Shown: in pieces, positions 1 to 7,752 of the stretch
How the letters are laid out: each line of letters starts with the position of its first letter
Numbering within the stretch: position 1 is the stretch's first letter
Assembly (NCBI RefSeq): GCF_003353425.1
Contig: NZ_QRAO01000001.1
Coordinates: 992,001 to 1,056,000, forward strand
Reading direction: 5' to 3'
DNA length: 64,000 nucleotides
Source of the DNA: Marinirhabdus gelatinilytica
Lineage (GTDB): Bacteria > Bacteroidota > Bacteroidia > Flavobacteriales > Flavobacteriaceae
Position numbers and translations under genes: made by a program
The notes under the pieces: model-generated
The model's input: only the letters and a program-made list of their open reading frames with translations
What the model was told of the DNA's origin: nothing
Database searches by the model: none

Positions 1-72
1 ATTGCCCACAAAGTACAATCTATTTTGCTATATCTTCAACTAAATTGAGTTTGGCTCTCCATATCCACATCT

Positions 73-750
73 TCAGTTTTCGGGCAATAGGCTCCATTTG
101 TTGTCCACGGGCCTATGGTCCTTGGCGAACTGAGTAGGTTCAGTAAGGAAAAATTGTTCGTCAAATTTATGCTGAAACCTATTTTTTTCAATATCTAGAA
201 TACCACTGGACCAAGTTGGGTCGCAGAGGTACCATGTTCCGTCCAGTTGTACAGCGTTCCAAGAATGGTTGGGAATTTCCATTTCGTCCAGCGCTATTTT
301 TTTTGTCTTCCCATATCCTTGTACTATTACACATTCTAGTCCAGCTAAATTGGAAAGTTCTTGTAATAAATAGGCGTACCCAGTACATAGCGTCACCTTT
401 TCTTCTCGTAAAATTTTAAAAATCTTTCTTTTATAGCCCTTTTGCCACCTTTGAATTGCCGAAGGATTTCCCTTTAAACGCTGGTGTTCAAATTCGTTAT
501 TATGCATTAAAGTAGGATCTCCTTTTATATTGTGACATACCCAAAAATAAATAGACCTGAACTTTTCCACCTCTGTCTCCAGGGAACTGGTAAGTTTGAG
601 CGCCAGGATAGGTAAATTGTATAAATCTTCACCTTTATATTGGGCTGCAATACTATCGGCTTTCGTAAAACCAATAGTATTGAAATCACTTTGCTGGGCT
701 TGTAACCCAATGGAAAAGGTGAAGAGTAGTAGAAGTGTTTTTTTAAGCAT
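73..750 (-). CDS. Secreted transglutaminase-like protein
   Basis: A 225-residue protein with an N-terminal signal peptide (MLKKTLLLLFTFSIGLQAQ), so it probably acts in the periplasm or outside the cell. The transglutaminase/cysteine-protease-like fold is indicated by a Cys-His-Asp triad in the correct order: TLCTGYAYLL, then NHSWNAV, then CDPTWSSG. Members of this superfamily act as peptidases, peptide N-glycanase-like enzymes or cross-linkers, so the substrate cannot be assigned. It lies 12 bp downstream of a small carboxypeptidase-regulatory-domain gene and is probably co-transcribed with it. The reading frame ends abruptly after KWSLLPEN. An adjacent frame stays open for about 24 more codons, so a C-terminal frameshift is possible but not shown. 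Function within the superfamily remains open. Confidence 0.85.
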   Translation of the reverse strand: MLKKTLLLLFTFSIGLQAQQSDFNTIGFTKADSIAAQYKGEDLYNLPILALKLTSSLETEVEKFRSIYFWVCHNIKGDPTLMHNNEFEHQRLKGNPSAIQRWQKGYKRKIFKILREEKVTLCTGYAYLLQELSNLAGLECVIVQGYGKTKKIALDEMEIPNHSWNAVQLDGTWYLCDPTWSSGILDIEKNRFQHKFDEQFFLTEPTQFAKDHRPVDNKWSLLPEN

Positions 751-762
751 ATACCCGCAGGT

Positions 763-1176
763 TTAATTCACATCCATACTTGTTGCCGCGGTGTCTCCTG
801 TTCTCAATGCACCACGAAGTATTACGGGTATGTCCTCTAAAAATGGCTTAATAAAGGTGGTACTGTTCCCTATGGTAACCTGCTGGTTCTTGTAACCAAG
901 GTAACTTACTACCAAAACATCGTTCTCTTTTAGTTTCTTGGGAAAGGTGAAAGTTCCATCCTCATTGGAAACAATACCTATACTGGTTCCCTCTAGCACT
1001 ATGCTGGCTCCCATTAATGGTCCGTCCAAGCTTGTGACCACTCCTGTAACGGTTCTTCCTTCAGAAGATTCTTGTGCCTGTAGGGAAGGTGCCATAAAAG
1101 AGCATAGCAACATGATGCCGAAAAATAAAAGGCTTTTTCTTAAAAGGTTCTGTAATGTAAAAGTTTGTGTTCTCAT
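763..1176 (-). CDS. Carboxypeptidase-regulatory-like domain protein
   Basis: A 137-residue exported protein. After a signal peptide ending near SLQAQE, residues about 42-115 form a CarboxypepD_reg-like beta-sandwich (VTGVVTSLDGPLMGASIVLEG...SNEDGTFTF), the domain found at the N-terminus of SusC-type receptors. There is no plug or barrel after it, so this is a stand-alone domain and not a receptor; such short proteins are common in flavobacteria. The C-terminal tail (TGDTAATSMDVN) is low in complexity. It precedes the transglutaminase gene by 12 bp in the same orientation. Role unknown; surface or periplasmic binding is a guess from the fold. Confidence 0.8.
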   Translation of the reverse strand: MRTQTFTLQNLLRKSLLFFGIMLLCSFMAPSLQAQESSEGRTVTGVVTSLDGPLMGASIVLEGTSIGIVSNEDGTFTFPKKLKENDVLVVSYLGYKNQQVTIGNSTTFIKPFLEDIPVILRGALRTGDTAATSMDVN

Positions 1177-1199
1177 ACTATTTTGTTTTAAAGTTCACT

Positions 1200-1207
1200 C
1201 AAACCTA
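1200..1207 (-). promoter_or_regulatory. Flavobacterial -7 element for the carboxypeptidase-regulatory/transglutaminase pair
   Basis: On the minus strand the sequence reads TAGGTTTG, a full match to the Bacteroidota -7 consensus TAnnTTTG, 24 bp before the ATG at 1176. No clean TTG -33 element is present at the usual spacing (a TTA is), so this is a moderate call. Confidence 0.5.
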
Positions 1208-1355
1208 GAAAACTAGAATTAGGCTTAAAATAGCGAATGAGCCAACAGGGCTAATCATTGAGCCAAAGAGATTTTTTGGTTAGGTTGCTTTATTAGTTCA
1301 ATAAATTTTAAGACAACCTTTGTATTTCGTAAGTTCCAACTCATACTTTATAACG

Positions 1356-1363
1356 TATCTTTG
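1356..1363 (+). promoter_or_regulatory. Flavobacterial -7 element upstream of the pseudouridine-synthase-like gene
   Basis: TATCTTTG matches TAnnTTTG exactly. It lies 15 bp before the ATG at 1379 and overlaps the alternative TTG start at 1361, which helps rule that start out. Confidence 0.6.
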
Positions 1364-1378
1364 CAAAAAATTATAAGA

Positions 1379-2215
1379 ATGGCACGAGACGCAGGAAAAA
1401 AAAACACAAATCCTTCAAAAAGAGAGGGGAAGGGATATTCCAAAAAATTCAAGAATACCCCAAAGAAAGCCTCAAAAGCAAAGGATACGAAAAAATCCAA
1501 CCACGCAAAAAACCCAGACGGAATCCGTCTCAATAAATATATTGCCAATAGTGGGGTGTGTTCCCGCCGCGAGGCCGATACCTTTATCGCTACGGGCTTG
1601 GTTTCAGTAAACGGGAAAATCGTGAACGAGATGGGTTACAAAGTGCAGCTCTCTGACGATGTCCGCTTCGATGGACGACGCATAAATCCCGAGCCAGACA
1701 CCTATATACTTTTGAACAAACCAAAATCTGTTGCCACAACCACAAGCGAGAGCAAAGGCTTAACGGTAATGGACTTGATTAGCAACGCTACAACGGCAAG
1801 TGTAAAACCAGTGGGACGGCTGGGTAGAAATGCCACAGGGTTGATATTGTTTACCAACGACGATAAACTCGTAAAAAAATTGCACAGCAAGGGTATGGAA
1901 CGTTTGTTCCATATCGAGTTGGACAAAAACCTTAAGGCAAGCGATCTGGAAAAGATAAAAGAAGGCCTATTGGTGAATGGCGAAAAGATTTTTGTTGAAG
2001 AAATCAGTTATGTTGAAAACTCACCCAAGAAAGAGATTGGCCTTAAGATAAAGAACATGGGCAACAGCATAATACGCACTATATTTGACCATTTGGGATA
2101 CAATGTAGTAAAAGTAGATTGTGTGACCATTGCACACCTTACCAAAAAAGACTTGCCAAGAGGCCGCTGGAAAATTTTAACCAAGAGAGAAGTAGAGCTG
2201 TTCTCAATGCTTTAG
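1379..2215 (+). CDS. RluB/RsuA-family pseudouridine synthase paralogue, catalytic Asp missing
   Basis: A 278-residue protein with a Lys-rich N-terminal tail (1-45), an S4 RNA-binding domain (about 50-97) and an RsuA/RluB-type pseudouridine synthase domain (about 107-265). The ATG at 1379 is chosen because the longer ORF would start inside the promoter. The family motif GRLDxxTxGLLLxTND reads GRLGRNATGLILFTND here, with Gly149 in place of the nucleophilic Asp; the codon is GGT where GAT would be expected. Other usually conserved residues are also changed: the N-R-I-V-R-R stretch reads GNSIIRTIFDH (228-238) and L-D-R reads KVDCV (245-249). The fold and S4 domain look intact and there is no stop or frameshift. 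I infer an RNA-binding protein without isomerase activity, probably a diverged paralogue of the canonical enzyme, which would lie outside this window. Activity through another residue cannot be excluded. Confidence 0.85.
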   Translation: MARDAGKKNTNPSKREGKGYSKKFKNTPKKASKAKDTKKSNHAKNPDGIRLNKYIANSGVCSRREADTFIATGLVSVNGKIVNEMGYKVQLSDDVRFDGRRINPEPDTYILLNKPKSVATTTSESKGLTVMDLISNATTASVKPVGRLGRNATGLILFTNDDKLVKKLHSKGMERLFHIELDKNLKASDLEKIKEGLLVNGEKIFVEEISYVENSPKKEIGLKIKNMGNSIIRTIFDHLGYNVVKVDCVTIAHLTKKDLPRGRWKILTKREVELFSML

Positions 2216-2317
2216 TGTCCCAAAAAATCTCCTGAACTGAAAAATTACATTGCAAATATTTGCTAATATCTGTATTTATAGGTGGTTCTGCGGCATATAA
2301 AATTTTCAAAAAAATAG

Positions 2318-2346
2318 TTGCCATATCGTAAAATAAATTACATTTG
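2318..2346 (+). promoter_or_regulatory. Full flavobacterial promoter, TTG-N18-TACATTTG
   Basis: TTG (2318-2320) and TACATTTG (2339-2346) are separated by 18 bp, matching the Bacteroidota -33/-7 arrangement. It is one of the best promoter matches in the window. It lies about 290 bp before speA and just before a 55-codon ORF, so it predicts either a long speA leader or a separate small transcript. Confidence 0.6.
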
Positions 2347-2382
2347 CCCTGTTTTTAGCTGAACAACTTGAACCCAGTTTCT

Positions 2383-2550
2383 ATGTTCGGGCTTTTGAAA
2401 ATCAGGAAGTCATATTCAAAAGCATTCCGCAAGGCGGAAGACCGAGATTTAAAGCTAGCTTCCGTTACTCACACCCTGGAAGGCCCAGTTATCAAGACCA
2501 AAGGCATCGCTAGCCGTTTGGCTTATTGGCTCAATCCTATACTTGTTTGA
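2383..2550 (+). CDS. Possible small ORF in the speA leader
   Basis: From the ATG at 2383 a 55-codon frame encodes a basic peptide beginning MFGLLKIRKSYSKAFRK. It starts about 35 bp after a full promoter match and ends 88 bp before speA. I do not recognise the product. The stretch 2216-2638 has no other gene; it includes a small hairpin, TTCCGCAAGGCGGAA (about 2424-2438). The frame could be a leader peptide, a small gene, or chance within an untranslated leader or small RNA. Confidence 0.3.
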   Translation: MFGLLKIRKSYSKAFRKAEDRDLKLASVTHTLEGPVIKTKGIASRLAYWLNPILV

Positions 2551-2638
2551 TTTAGCACGTTAATTTATTGTTATTCCACACGATACCTGTGGATACACTA
2601 TCGCTATTCGCTACATTTATATACCCAAAAAACAAAAG

Positions 2639-4087
2639 ATGAACACTAAATATTTTGATCTTATAGATCAAACCTATCATTTCCCACAGCCAGAATTCAA
2701 ACTAGAAGAGGAAAGCCTTCATTTTCATGACATTAATTTAATGGATTTGATTTTGGAATATGGTGCTCCCTTAAAGTTTACCTATTTGCCGAAGATTTCA
2801 GAAAACATCCAACGCGCCAAAAAATGGTTCAATAATGCTATTGAAAAGCATAATTACAATGGCTCGTACAGGTACTGCTATTGCACCAAAAGCTCCCATT
2901 TTAAGCATGTGCTGCACGAAGCGTTGCAAAACGATATCCATATTGAAACCTCTTCGGCCTTCGATATTGATATTGTTGAGAATTTAAAAGCCGAAGGAAA
3001 AATAAACAATCAAACGTTTGTGATCTGCAACGGTTTTAAGCGCGACCAATATATTCAGAACATCTCGAGACTCATCAACAACGGTCACGAAAACTGTATT
3101 CCGGTGATCGATAACTATGAAGAACTCTCGTTGCTTTCAGAAAATATTAGTGGCGATTTTAAAGTAGGGATCCGCATTGCTTCCGAAGAAGAACCAAAAT
3201 TTGAGTTTTATACCTCAAGGCTTGGGATTGGGTATAAAAATATTGTACCCTTTTACGAAGAACAAATAAAAAACAACGATAAGGTTGAGCTTAAAATGCT
3301 TCACTTTTTCATAAACACGGGTATTCGGGACAACGCCTATTACTGGAACGAGCTGGTAAAATGCTTAAAGGTATATACAAAGCTGAAAAAGATATGTCCA
3401 AGCCTTGACAGCCTTAACATTGGCGGTGGATTCCCCATTAAAAATTCGCTCGCTTTTGAATACGATTACCAGTACATGATTGATGAAATCATAAATCAAA
3501 TTAATAGTACTTGCGAGGAAGCCGACGTGCCCGTGCCCAATATCTTTACGGAGTTTGGAAGCTTTACCGTAGGTGAAAGCGGTGGTGCCATTTACGAGGT
3601 ATTGTACCAAAAACAGCAGAACGACCGTGAAAAATGGAATATGATAAATTCATCATTCATTACTACGTTACCAGATACCTGGGCCATTAACAAGCGCTTT
3701 ATCATGATGGCCATTAACCGCTGGAACGACGAGTATGAGCGTGTCTTGTTGGGAGGACTGACCTGCGACAGTGACGATTATTACAATAGCGAGCAGCATA
3801 TGAATGCCATCTACTTGCCAAAATTTAAAAAGGATAAGCCGTTGTACATCGGGTTTTTTAACACAGGAGCCTATCAAGAAACCATAGGAGGTTTTGGAGG
3901 GCTGCAACATTGTTTGATCCCAAGCCCAAAACACATTTTAATAGATAAAGATGAAGACGGCAACATAACCCACAAACTATTTTCACCACAACAAACCAGC
4001 GAGCAGCTTTTAGGGATATTAGGCTACGGAGATGCCTCTATTGGGGATAAAACAAAATCTAAACGTAAACAACTTGTAGAAAAATAA
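2639..4087 (+). CDS. speA: Biosynthetic arginine decarboxylase
   Basis: A 482-residue PLP-dependent decarboxylase of fold type III (alanine-racemase-like barrel plus C-terminal beta domain), converting arginine to agmatine in the cytoplasm. The PLP-binding lysine is K84 in YCTKSSHF; the glycine-rich phosphate-binding loop is NIGGGFP (260-266); the C-terminal active-site segment LTCDSDD lies at 374-380. The length fits the short Bacteroidota form, not the roughly 630-residue E. coli SpeA. It is the first gene of a same-strand run with agmatinase, a deoxyhypusine-synthase-like enzyme and a GNAT-nitrilase protein, which supports arginine over ornithine or diaminopimelate as substrate. Confidence 0.88.
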   Translation: MNTKYFDLIDQTYHFPQPEFKLEEESLHFHDINLMDLILEYGAPLKFTYLPKISENIQRAKKWFNNAIEKHNYNGSYRYCYCTKSSHFKHVLHEALQNDIHIETSSAFDIDIVENLKAEGKINNQTFVICNGFKRDQYIQNISRLINNGHENCIPVIDNYEELSLLSENISGDFKVGIRIASEEEPKFEFYTSRLGIGYKNIVPFYEEQIKNNDKVELKMLHFFINTGIRDNAYYWNELVKCLKVYTKLKKICPSLDSLNIGGGFPIKNSLAFEYDYQYMIDEIINQINSTCEEADVPVPNIFTEFGSFTVGESGGAIYEVLYQKQQNDREKWNMINSSFITTLPDTWAINKRFIMMAINRWNDEYERVLLGGLTCDSDDYYNSEQHMNAIYLPKFKKDKPLYIGFFNTGAYQETIGGFGGLQHCLIPSPKHILIDKDEDGNITHKLFSPQQTSEQLLGILGYGDASIGDKTKSKRKQLVEK

Positions 4088-4112
4088 TATTCGGGTTTTT
4101 AGGATTTCAGAA

Positions 4113-4137
4113 TGTCTGGTTGAGCGCAGTCGAGACC
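4113..4137 (+). repeat. GAGCGCAGTCGAG palindromic repeat unit, forward
   Basis: Core TTGAGCGCAGTCGAGA between speA and speB. The same unit occurs at 8839, 9619, 34176, 37471 and 63422, with inverted copies at 34227 and 37522. It creates a spurious in-frame N-terminal extension (SAVETF) upstream of speB. Confidence 0.8.
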
Positions 4138-4179
4138 TTTTTCAAGATAAAAAATAATTCAAGGCTAATTTTAAATAAA

Positions 4180-5115
4180 ATGAATTCAAGAACATACGCA
4201 GGCATCCCAAAGGAGTATGCCGCATTGGAAACTTCAAAAATAGTGTTGATACCCGTGCCCTACGATGGTACGAGTACGTTCCAAAAAGGGGCAGACAAGG
4301 GTCCAGAGGCATTTTTACATGCTTCAGAAAATATGGAACTGTACGATATTGAAACACAGACCGAAGTCTACAAACAGGGTATCCACCTCACCGATGCCAT
4401 TACCGAGAACAGTTCGCCAGAGGCTATGGTGGCTTCAGTCCATAAAAAAACGAAGGAGTTGATCCTTCGGAATAAATTTGTGACGGTATTTGGGGGTGAG
4501 CACAGTATTTCAATTGGTACCATACGTGCCTTCAATGAATGCTTTGACGATTTAACCGTATTGCATATCGATGCCCATGCAGATCTACGCAAAGAGTACG
4601 AAGGAACCACTTGCAATCACGCCTGTGCGGTGTACGAAGCAAGCCAAACTGTCAACCTAGTCCAAGTTGGGATTAGAAGTATGGACGTGGCCGAAACTAC
4701 CGTGATGGACAAGGATAGAACATGGTTTGCCCATGATATGGCAACAGACGAATACTGGATGGACAATGTGCTGGAAGCCTTGGGCGATAATGTGTTTATA
4801 ACATTCGACCTCGATGCGCTGGACCCTTCCATAATGCCTTCAACAGGGACACCCGAACCGGGAGGCTTGCTGTGGTACGAAACCTTGGACTTCCTAAAGC
4901 AGGTATTTGAAGAGAAAAATGTAGTAGGCTTTGACATTGTAGAATTAATGCCACGGGAAGAAGATAAATCATCAGATTTTCTTGCAGCAAAGCTGTACTA
5001 TAAAATGTTGAGCTACAAGTTTGCGGGCGAGGATACCGATGAGGAGTTTGAGAGTAACTTTTCAGAAAAAGAAAATTCAATTTCAAAATTTAAAGACAAC
5101 AACAATGACCAATAA
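4180..5115 (+). CDS. speB: Agmatinase (ureohydrolase family)
   Basis: A 311-residue binuclear-manganese ureohydrolase producing putrescine and urea from agmatine. Metal ligands are all visible: GGEHSIS (His108), DAHADLR (131-137) and TFDLDALDPS (208-217, Asp210 and Asp212). The ATG at 4180 is preferred because the longer frame begins inside the dispersed repeat at 4113-4137 and adds no family sequence. Spacing from speA is 92 bp. Its 3' end overlaps the next gene by 11 bp, suggesting translational coupling. Other ureohydrolases (formimidoylglutamase, guanidinobutyrase) share these motifs, but the arginine decarboxylase neighbour makes agmatine the best substrate guess. Confidence 0.9.
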   Translation: MNSRTYAGIPKEYAALETSKIVLIPVPYDGTSTFQKGADKGPEAFLHASENMELYDIETQTEVYKQGIHLTDAITENSSPEAMVASVHKKTKELILRNKFVTVFGGEHSISIGTIRAFNECFDDLTVLHIDAHADLRKEYEGTTCNHACAVYEASQTVNLVQVGIRSMDVAETTVMDKDRTWFAHDMATDEYWMDNVLEALGDNVFITFDLDALDPSIMPSTGTPEPGGLLWYETLDFLKQVFEEKNVVGFDIVELMPREEDKSSDFLAAKLYYKMLSYKFAGEDTDEEFESNFSEKENSISKFKDNNNDQ

Positions 5116-6079
5116 AGGAGCGATTACCCAATTTATAGAAAAATATTATTTACACTTTAACGCTGCCGCATTGGTAGATGCCGCAAAAGGCTACGAAGAC
5201 CAATTGAACAACGGTGCCAAGATGCTGGTATCGCTCGCCGGTGCTATGAGTACTGCAGAGTTGGGGAAAATCTTTGCCGAAATGATTCGCCAGGACAAAG
5301 TGCATATTATCTCGTGTACGGGCGCCAACTTAGAAGAAGATATTATGAACTTGGTTGCCCATAGTCATTACAAACGTGTGCCCAATTACCGCGACCTAAC
5401 GCCAAAAGAAGAGTGGGATTTACTGGAAAAAGGCCTAAACCGTGTTACAGATACCTGCATCCCAGAAGAAGAAGCATTTAGAAGAATCCAGGAACACATC
5501 GTGAAAATTTGGAAAGATGCAGAAGCCAGTGGAGAACGGTATTTGCCGCATGAATATATGTACAAATTATTATTGAGCGGTGTACTCGAAGAGTATTACG
5601 AGATAGATTTGAAAGACTCGTGGATGTACGCTGCAGCCGAAAAAAACTTGCCTATTGTCTGCCCAGGTTGGGAAGACAGCACCATGGGGAATATTTTTGC
5701 GAGCTACGTCCTAAAAGGCGAGCTGAAAGCTTCCACAATGAAAAGTGGCATTGAGTATATGACCTTCCTTGCAGATTGGTATACAGAAAATAGCGGAAAG
5801 GGAATAGGTTTCTTCCAGATTGGTGGCGGAATTGCAGGGGACTTCCCAATCTGTGTGGTGCCAATGCTCTATCAGGATATGGAACGTACAGATACACCTT
5901 TTTGGAGTTATTTTTGTCAAATAAGTGACAGTACCACAAGCTACGGAAGCTACTCTGGAGCCGTTCCCAACGAAAAGATTACGTGGGGAAAATTGGACAT
6001 TGATACACCAAAGTTTATTATTGAAAGTGACGCGACCATTGTGGCGCCACTAATTTTTGCCTACTTGCTGGGCATGTAA
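5105..6079 (+). CDS. Deoxyhypusine synthase-like protein (probable polyamine aminobutyltransferase)
   Basis: A 324-residue member of the deoxyhypusine synthase family. The start is the ATG at 5105, overlapping the end of speB. The catalytic lysine of the family is retained as K296 in TWGKLD, and the NAD-binding regions SCTGANLEED (70-79) and GGGIAGDFPI (240-249) are clear. Bacteria have no eIF5A substrate. Bacterial homologues are expected to transfer an aminobutyl group from one polyamine to another, giving homospermidine or spermidine. Position directly after speA-speB fits a last step that uses putrescine. Homospermidine is a reported major polyamine in many flavobacteria, which favours that product, but sequence alone does not decide it. 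Confidence 0.85.
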   Translation: MTNKGAITQFIEKYYLHFNAAALVDAAKGYEDQLNNGAKMLVSLAGAMSTAELGKIFAEMIRQDKVHIISCTGANLEEDIMNLVAHSHYKRVPNYRDLTPKEEWDLLEKGLNRVTDTCIPEEEAFRRIQEHIVKIWKDAEASGERYLPHEYMYKLLLSGVLEEYYEIDLKDSWMYAAAEKNLPIVCPGWEDSTMGNIFASYVLKGELKASTMKSGIEYMTFLADWYTENSGKGIGFFQIGGGIAGDFPICVVPMLYQDMERTDTPFWSYFCQISDSTTSYGSYSGAVPNEKITWGKLDIDTPKFIIESDATIVAPLIFAYLLGM

Positions 6080-6091
6080 TTCCAACCAACC

Positions 6092-7627
6092 ATGGACCTT
6101 TCTAAAATTGAAAATATTGAACTTAAATTCTTAACGCTGAAAGATTACGATGCGTTGAAAAAAGCGACTATTCAATCCTACGGTGGTTTGCCAAACTCGT
6201 ATTGGAAACTGGACGAAATAGGCCGTCTTATCGAAATTTTCCCAGAAGGTCAAGTAGTTATTAAAGTAGATGGCGAAATTGCCGGATGTGCGCTTTCTGT
6301 GGTGGTAGACTATGATAAAATTGATAACCAGCATACGTACGATGATATTGCTAGCGACCCAACATTTTCCATCCACGACCCAGAGGGCGATGTGTTATAT
6401 GGGATAGATGTGTTTATTCGCCCAAAGTATCGTGGCCTTCGTTTGGGGCGCAGGTTGTACGATTACCGAAAAGAGTTGTGCGAAAACCTAAATTTGAAAA
6501 GCATTGTTTTTGGAGGGAGGATGCCCAATTACCATTTGCACGCCCATAAATTTTCTCCCAAACAATACATCGAAAAAGTAAAACGAAAAGAAATTGAGGA
6601 CCCAGTCCTAAATTTCCAGATTTCGAACGATTTTCACCCAGTACGTGTGCTCAAGGGCTATCTGGAAGGCGACAAAGCTTCTGGCGAATTTGCTGTATTG
6701 ATGGAGTGGGACAATATTTATTATACTAAACCCAATAAAAAACCCAGCACCGTAAAAAGTGTAGTACGCCTGGGCTTGATACAATGGCAAATGCGCCCGT
6801 ATGCTTCGTTTGACAATTTGATGCACCAGGTAGAATATTTTGTGGATAGCGTTGCTGGCTATAGAAGCGATTTTGCTGTGTTTCCAGAGTTTTTCAATGC
6901 GCCACTCATGGCAAAATATAATGATCTGGGTGAAGCAGATGCCATCCGGGAATTGGCCAAATATACCAAGCCTGTGGTGGATAAATTGTCAGAACTTTCC
7001 ATCACCTACAATATCAACATCATCTCGGGGAGTATGCCGGAGATTGTCAGGAACAAGCTCTACAATGTTGGGTATCTGTGCCGTAGGGACGGAAGTGTAG
7101 AACGTTACGAAAAACTTCACGTTACCCCAGACGAAGCAAAGGTCTGGGGAATGCAAAACGGTAATAAGTTACAGACGTTTGAAACCGATAGTGGGAAAAT
7201 AGGTGTCTTGATTTGTTACGATAGCGAATTCCCAGAATTGTCCCGGTTGTTGGCAGACGAAGGGATGGATATACTGTTTGTGCCTTTTTTAACCGATACA
7301 CAAAACGGTTATTCCCGTGTGCGCCTTTGTGCCCAAGCTAGAGCGATTGAGAACGAATGCTATGTGGCCATTTCGGGTAGTGTGGGTAATTTACCCAACG
7401 TGCATAATATGGATATTCAGTATGCGCAATCTGCAGTATTTACACCTTGCGATTTTTCGTTTCCCAGTAACGGAATTAAAGCCGAAGCCACCCCAAACAC
7501 CGAAATGATCTTGGTAGCAGATGTAGATATAGACTTGTTGCGGGAGCTCCACTCTTTTGGAGCCGTAAAAAACCTGAAAGACCGCCGAAAGGATTTTTAC
7601 AAGTTGGAGCGGGTAAAGAGAAAGTAG
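6092..7627 (+). CDS. Fusion of GNAT acetyltransferase and nitrilase-family hydrolase
   Basis: A 511-residue two-domain protein. Residues about 10-205 form a GNAT domain with an acetyl-CoA loop RGLRLGRRL (114-122). Residues about 222-505 form a carbon-nitrogen hydrolase with the Glu-Lys-Cys triad E266 (FPEFF), K341 (YEKLHVTP) and C375 (LICYDSEFPE). It starts 12 bp after the deoxyhypusine-synthase-like gene, so it is probably co-transcribed. The pair of activities could make and break N-acyl amide bonds on a polyamine, or hydrolyse an amide such as N-carbamoylputrescine. The presence of agmatinase makes the second role less needed. This fusion type is known in other bacteria; its substrate is not assigned here. 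Confidence 0.85.
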   Translation: MDLSKIENIELKFLTLKDYDALKKATIQSYGGLPNSYWKLDEIGRLIEIFPEGQVVIKVDGEIAGCALSVVVDYDKIDNQHTYDDIASDPTFSIHDPEGDVLYGIDVFIRPKYRGLRLGRRLYDYRKELCENLNLKSIVFGGRMPNYHLHAHKFSPKQYIEKVKRKEIEDPVLNFQISNDFHPVRVLKGYLEGDKASGEFAVLMEWDNIYYTKPNKKPSTVKSVVRLGLIQWQMRPYASFDNLMHQVEYFVDSVAGYRSDFAVFPEFFNAPLMAKYNDLGEADAIRELAKYTKPVVDKLSELSITYNINIISGSMPEIVRNKLYNVGYLCRRDGSVERYEKLHVTPDEAKVWGMQNGNKLQTFETDSGKIGVLICYDSEFPELSRLLADEGMDILFVPFLTDTQNGYSRVRLCAQARAIENECYVAISGSVGNLPNVHNMDIQYAQSAVFTPCDFSFPSNGIKAEATPNTEMILVADVDIDLLRELHSFGAVKNLKDRRKDFYKLERVKRK

Positions 7628-7752
7628 CAAAAGAACTTACTTGGTAATACTGAAATCCAATGATAGCGCGATGATCGATCCTTCAAAATAAATTCAACAC
7701 CTTACATTTCAAATTGAAATTTATTCTTTTTTACTGAAAAAGAACTCAAAAA

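Noticed and set aside
1-120. Possible frameshift at the C-terminus of the transglutaminase-like gene, where another frame encodes an amphipathic tail
   Set aside because: No homologue comparison is available, and the frame ends normally without loss of the active-site region. Too weak to call.
4120-4179. Longer agmatinase N-terminus (SAVETFFKI...)
   Set aside because: The segment is a translation of the dispersed repeat and its flank. The ATG at 4180 gives the normal agmatinase start.
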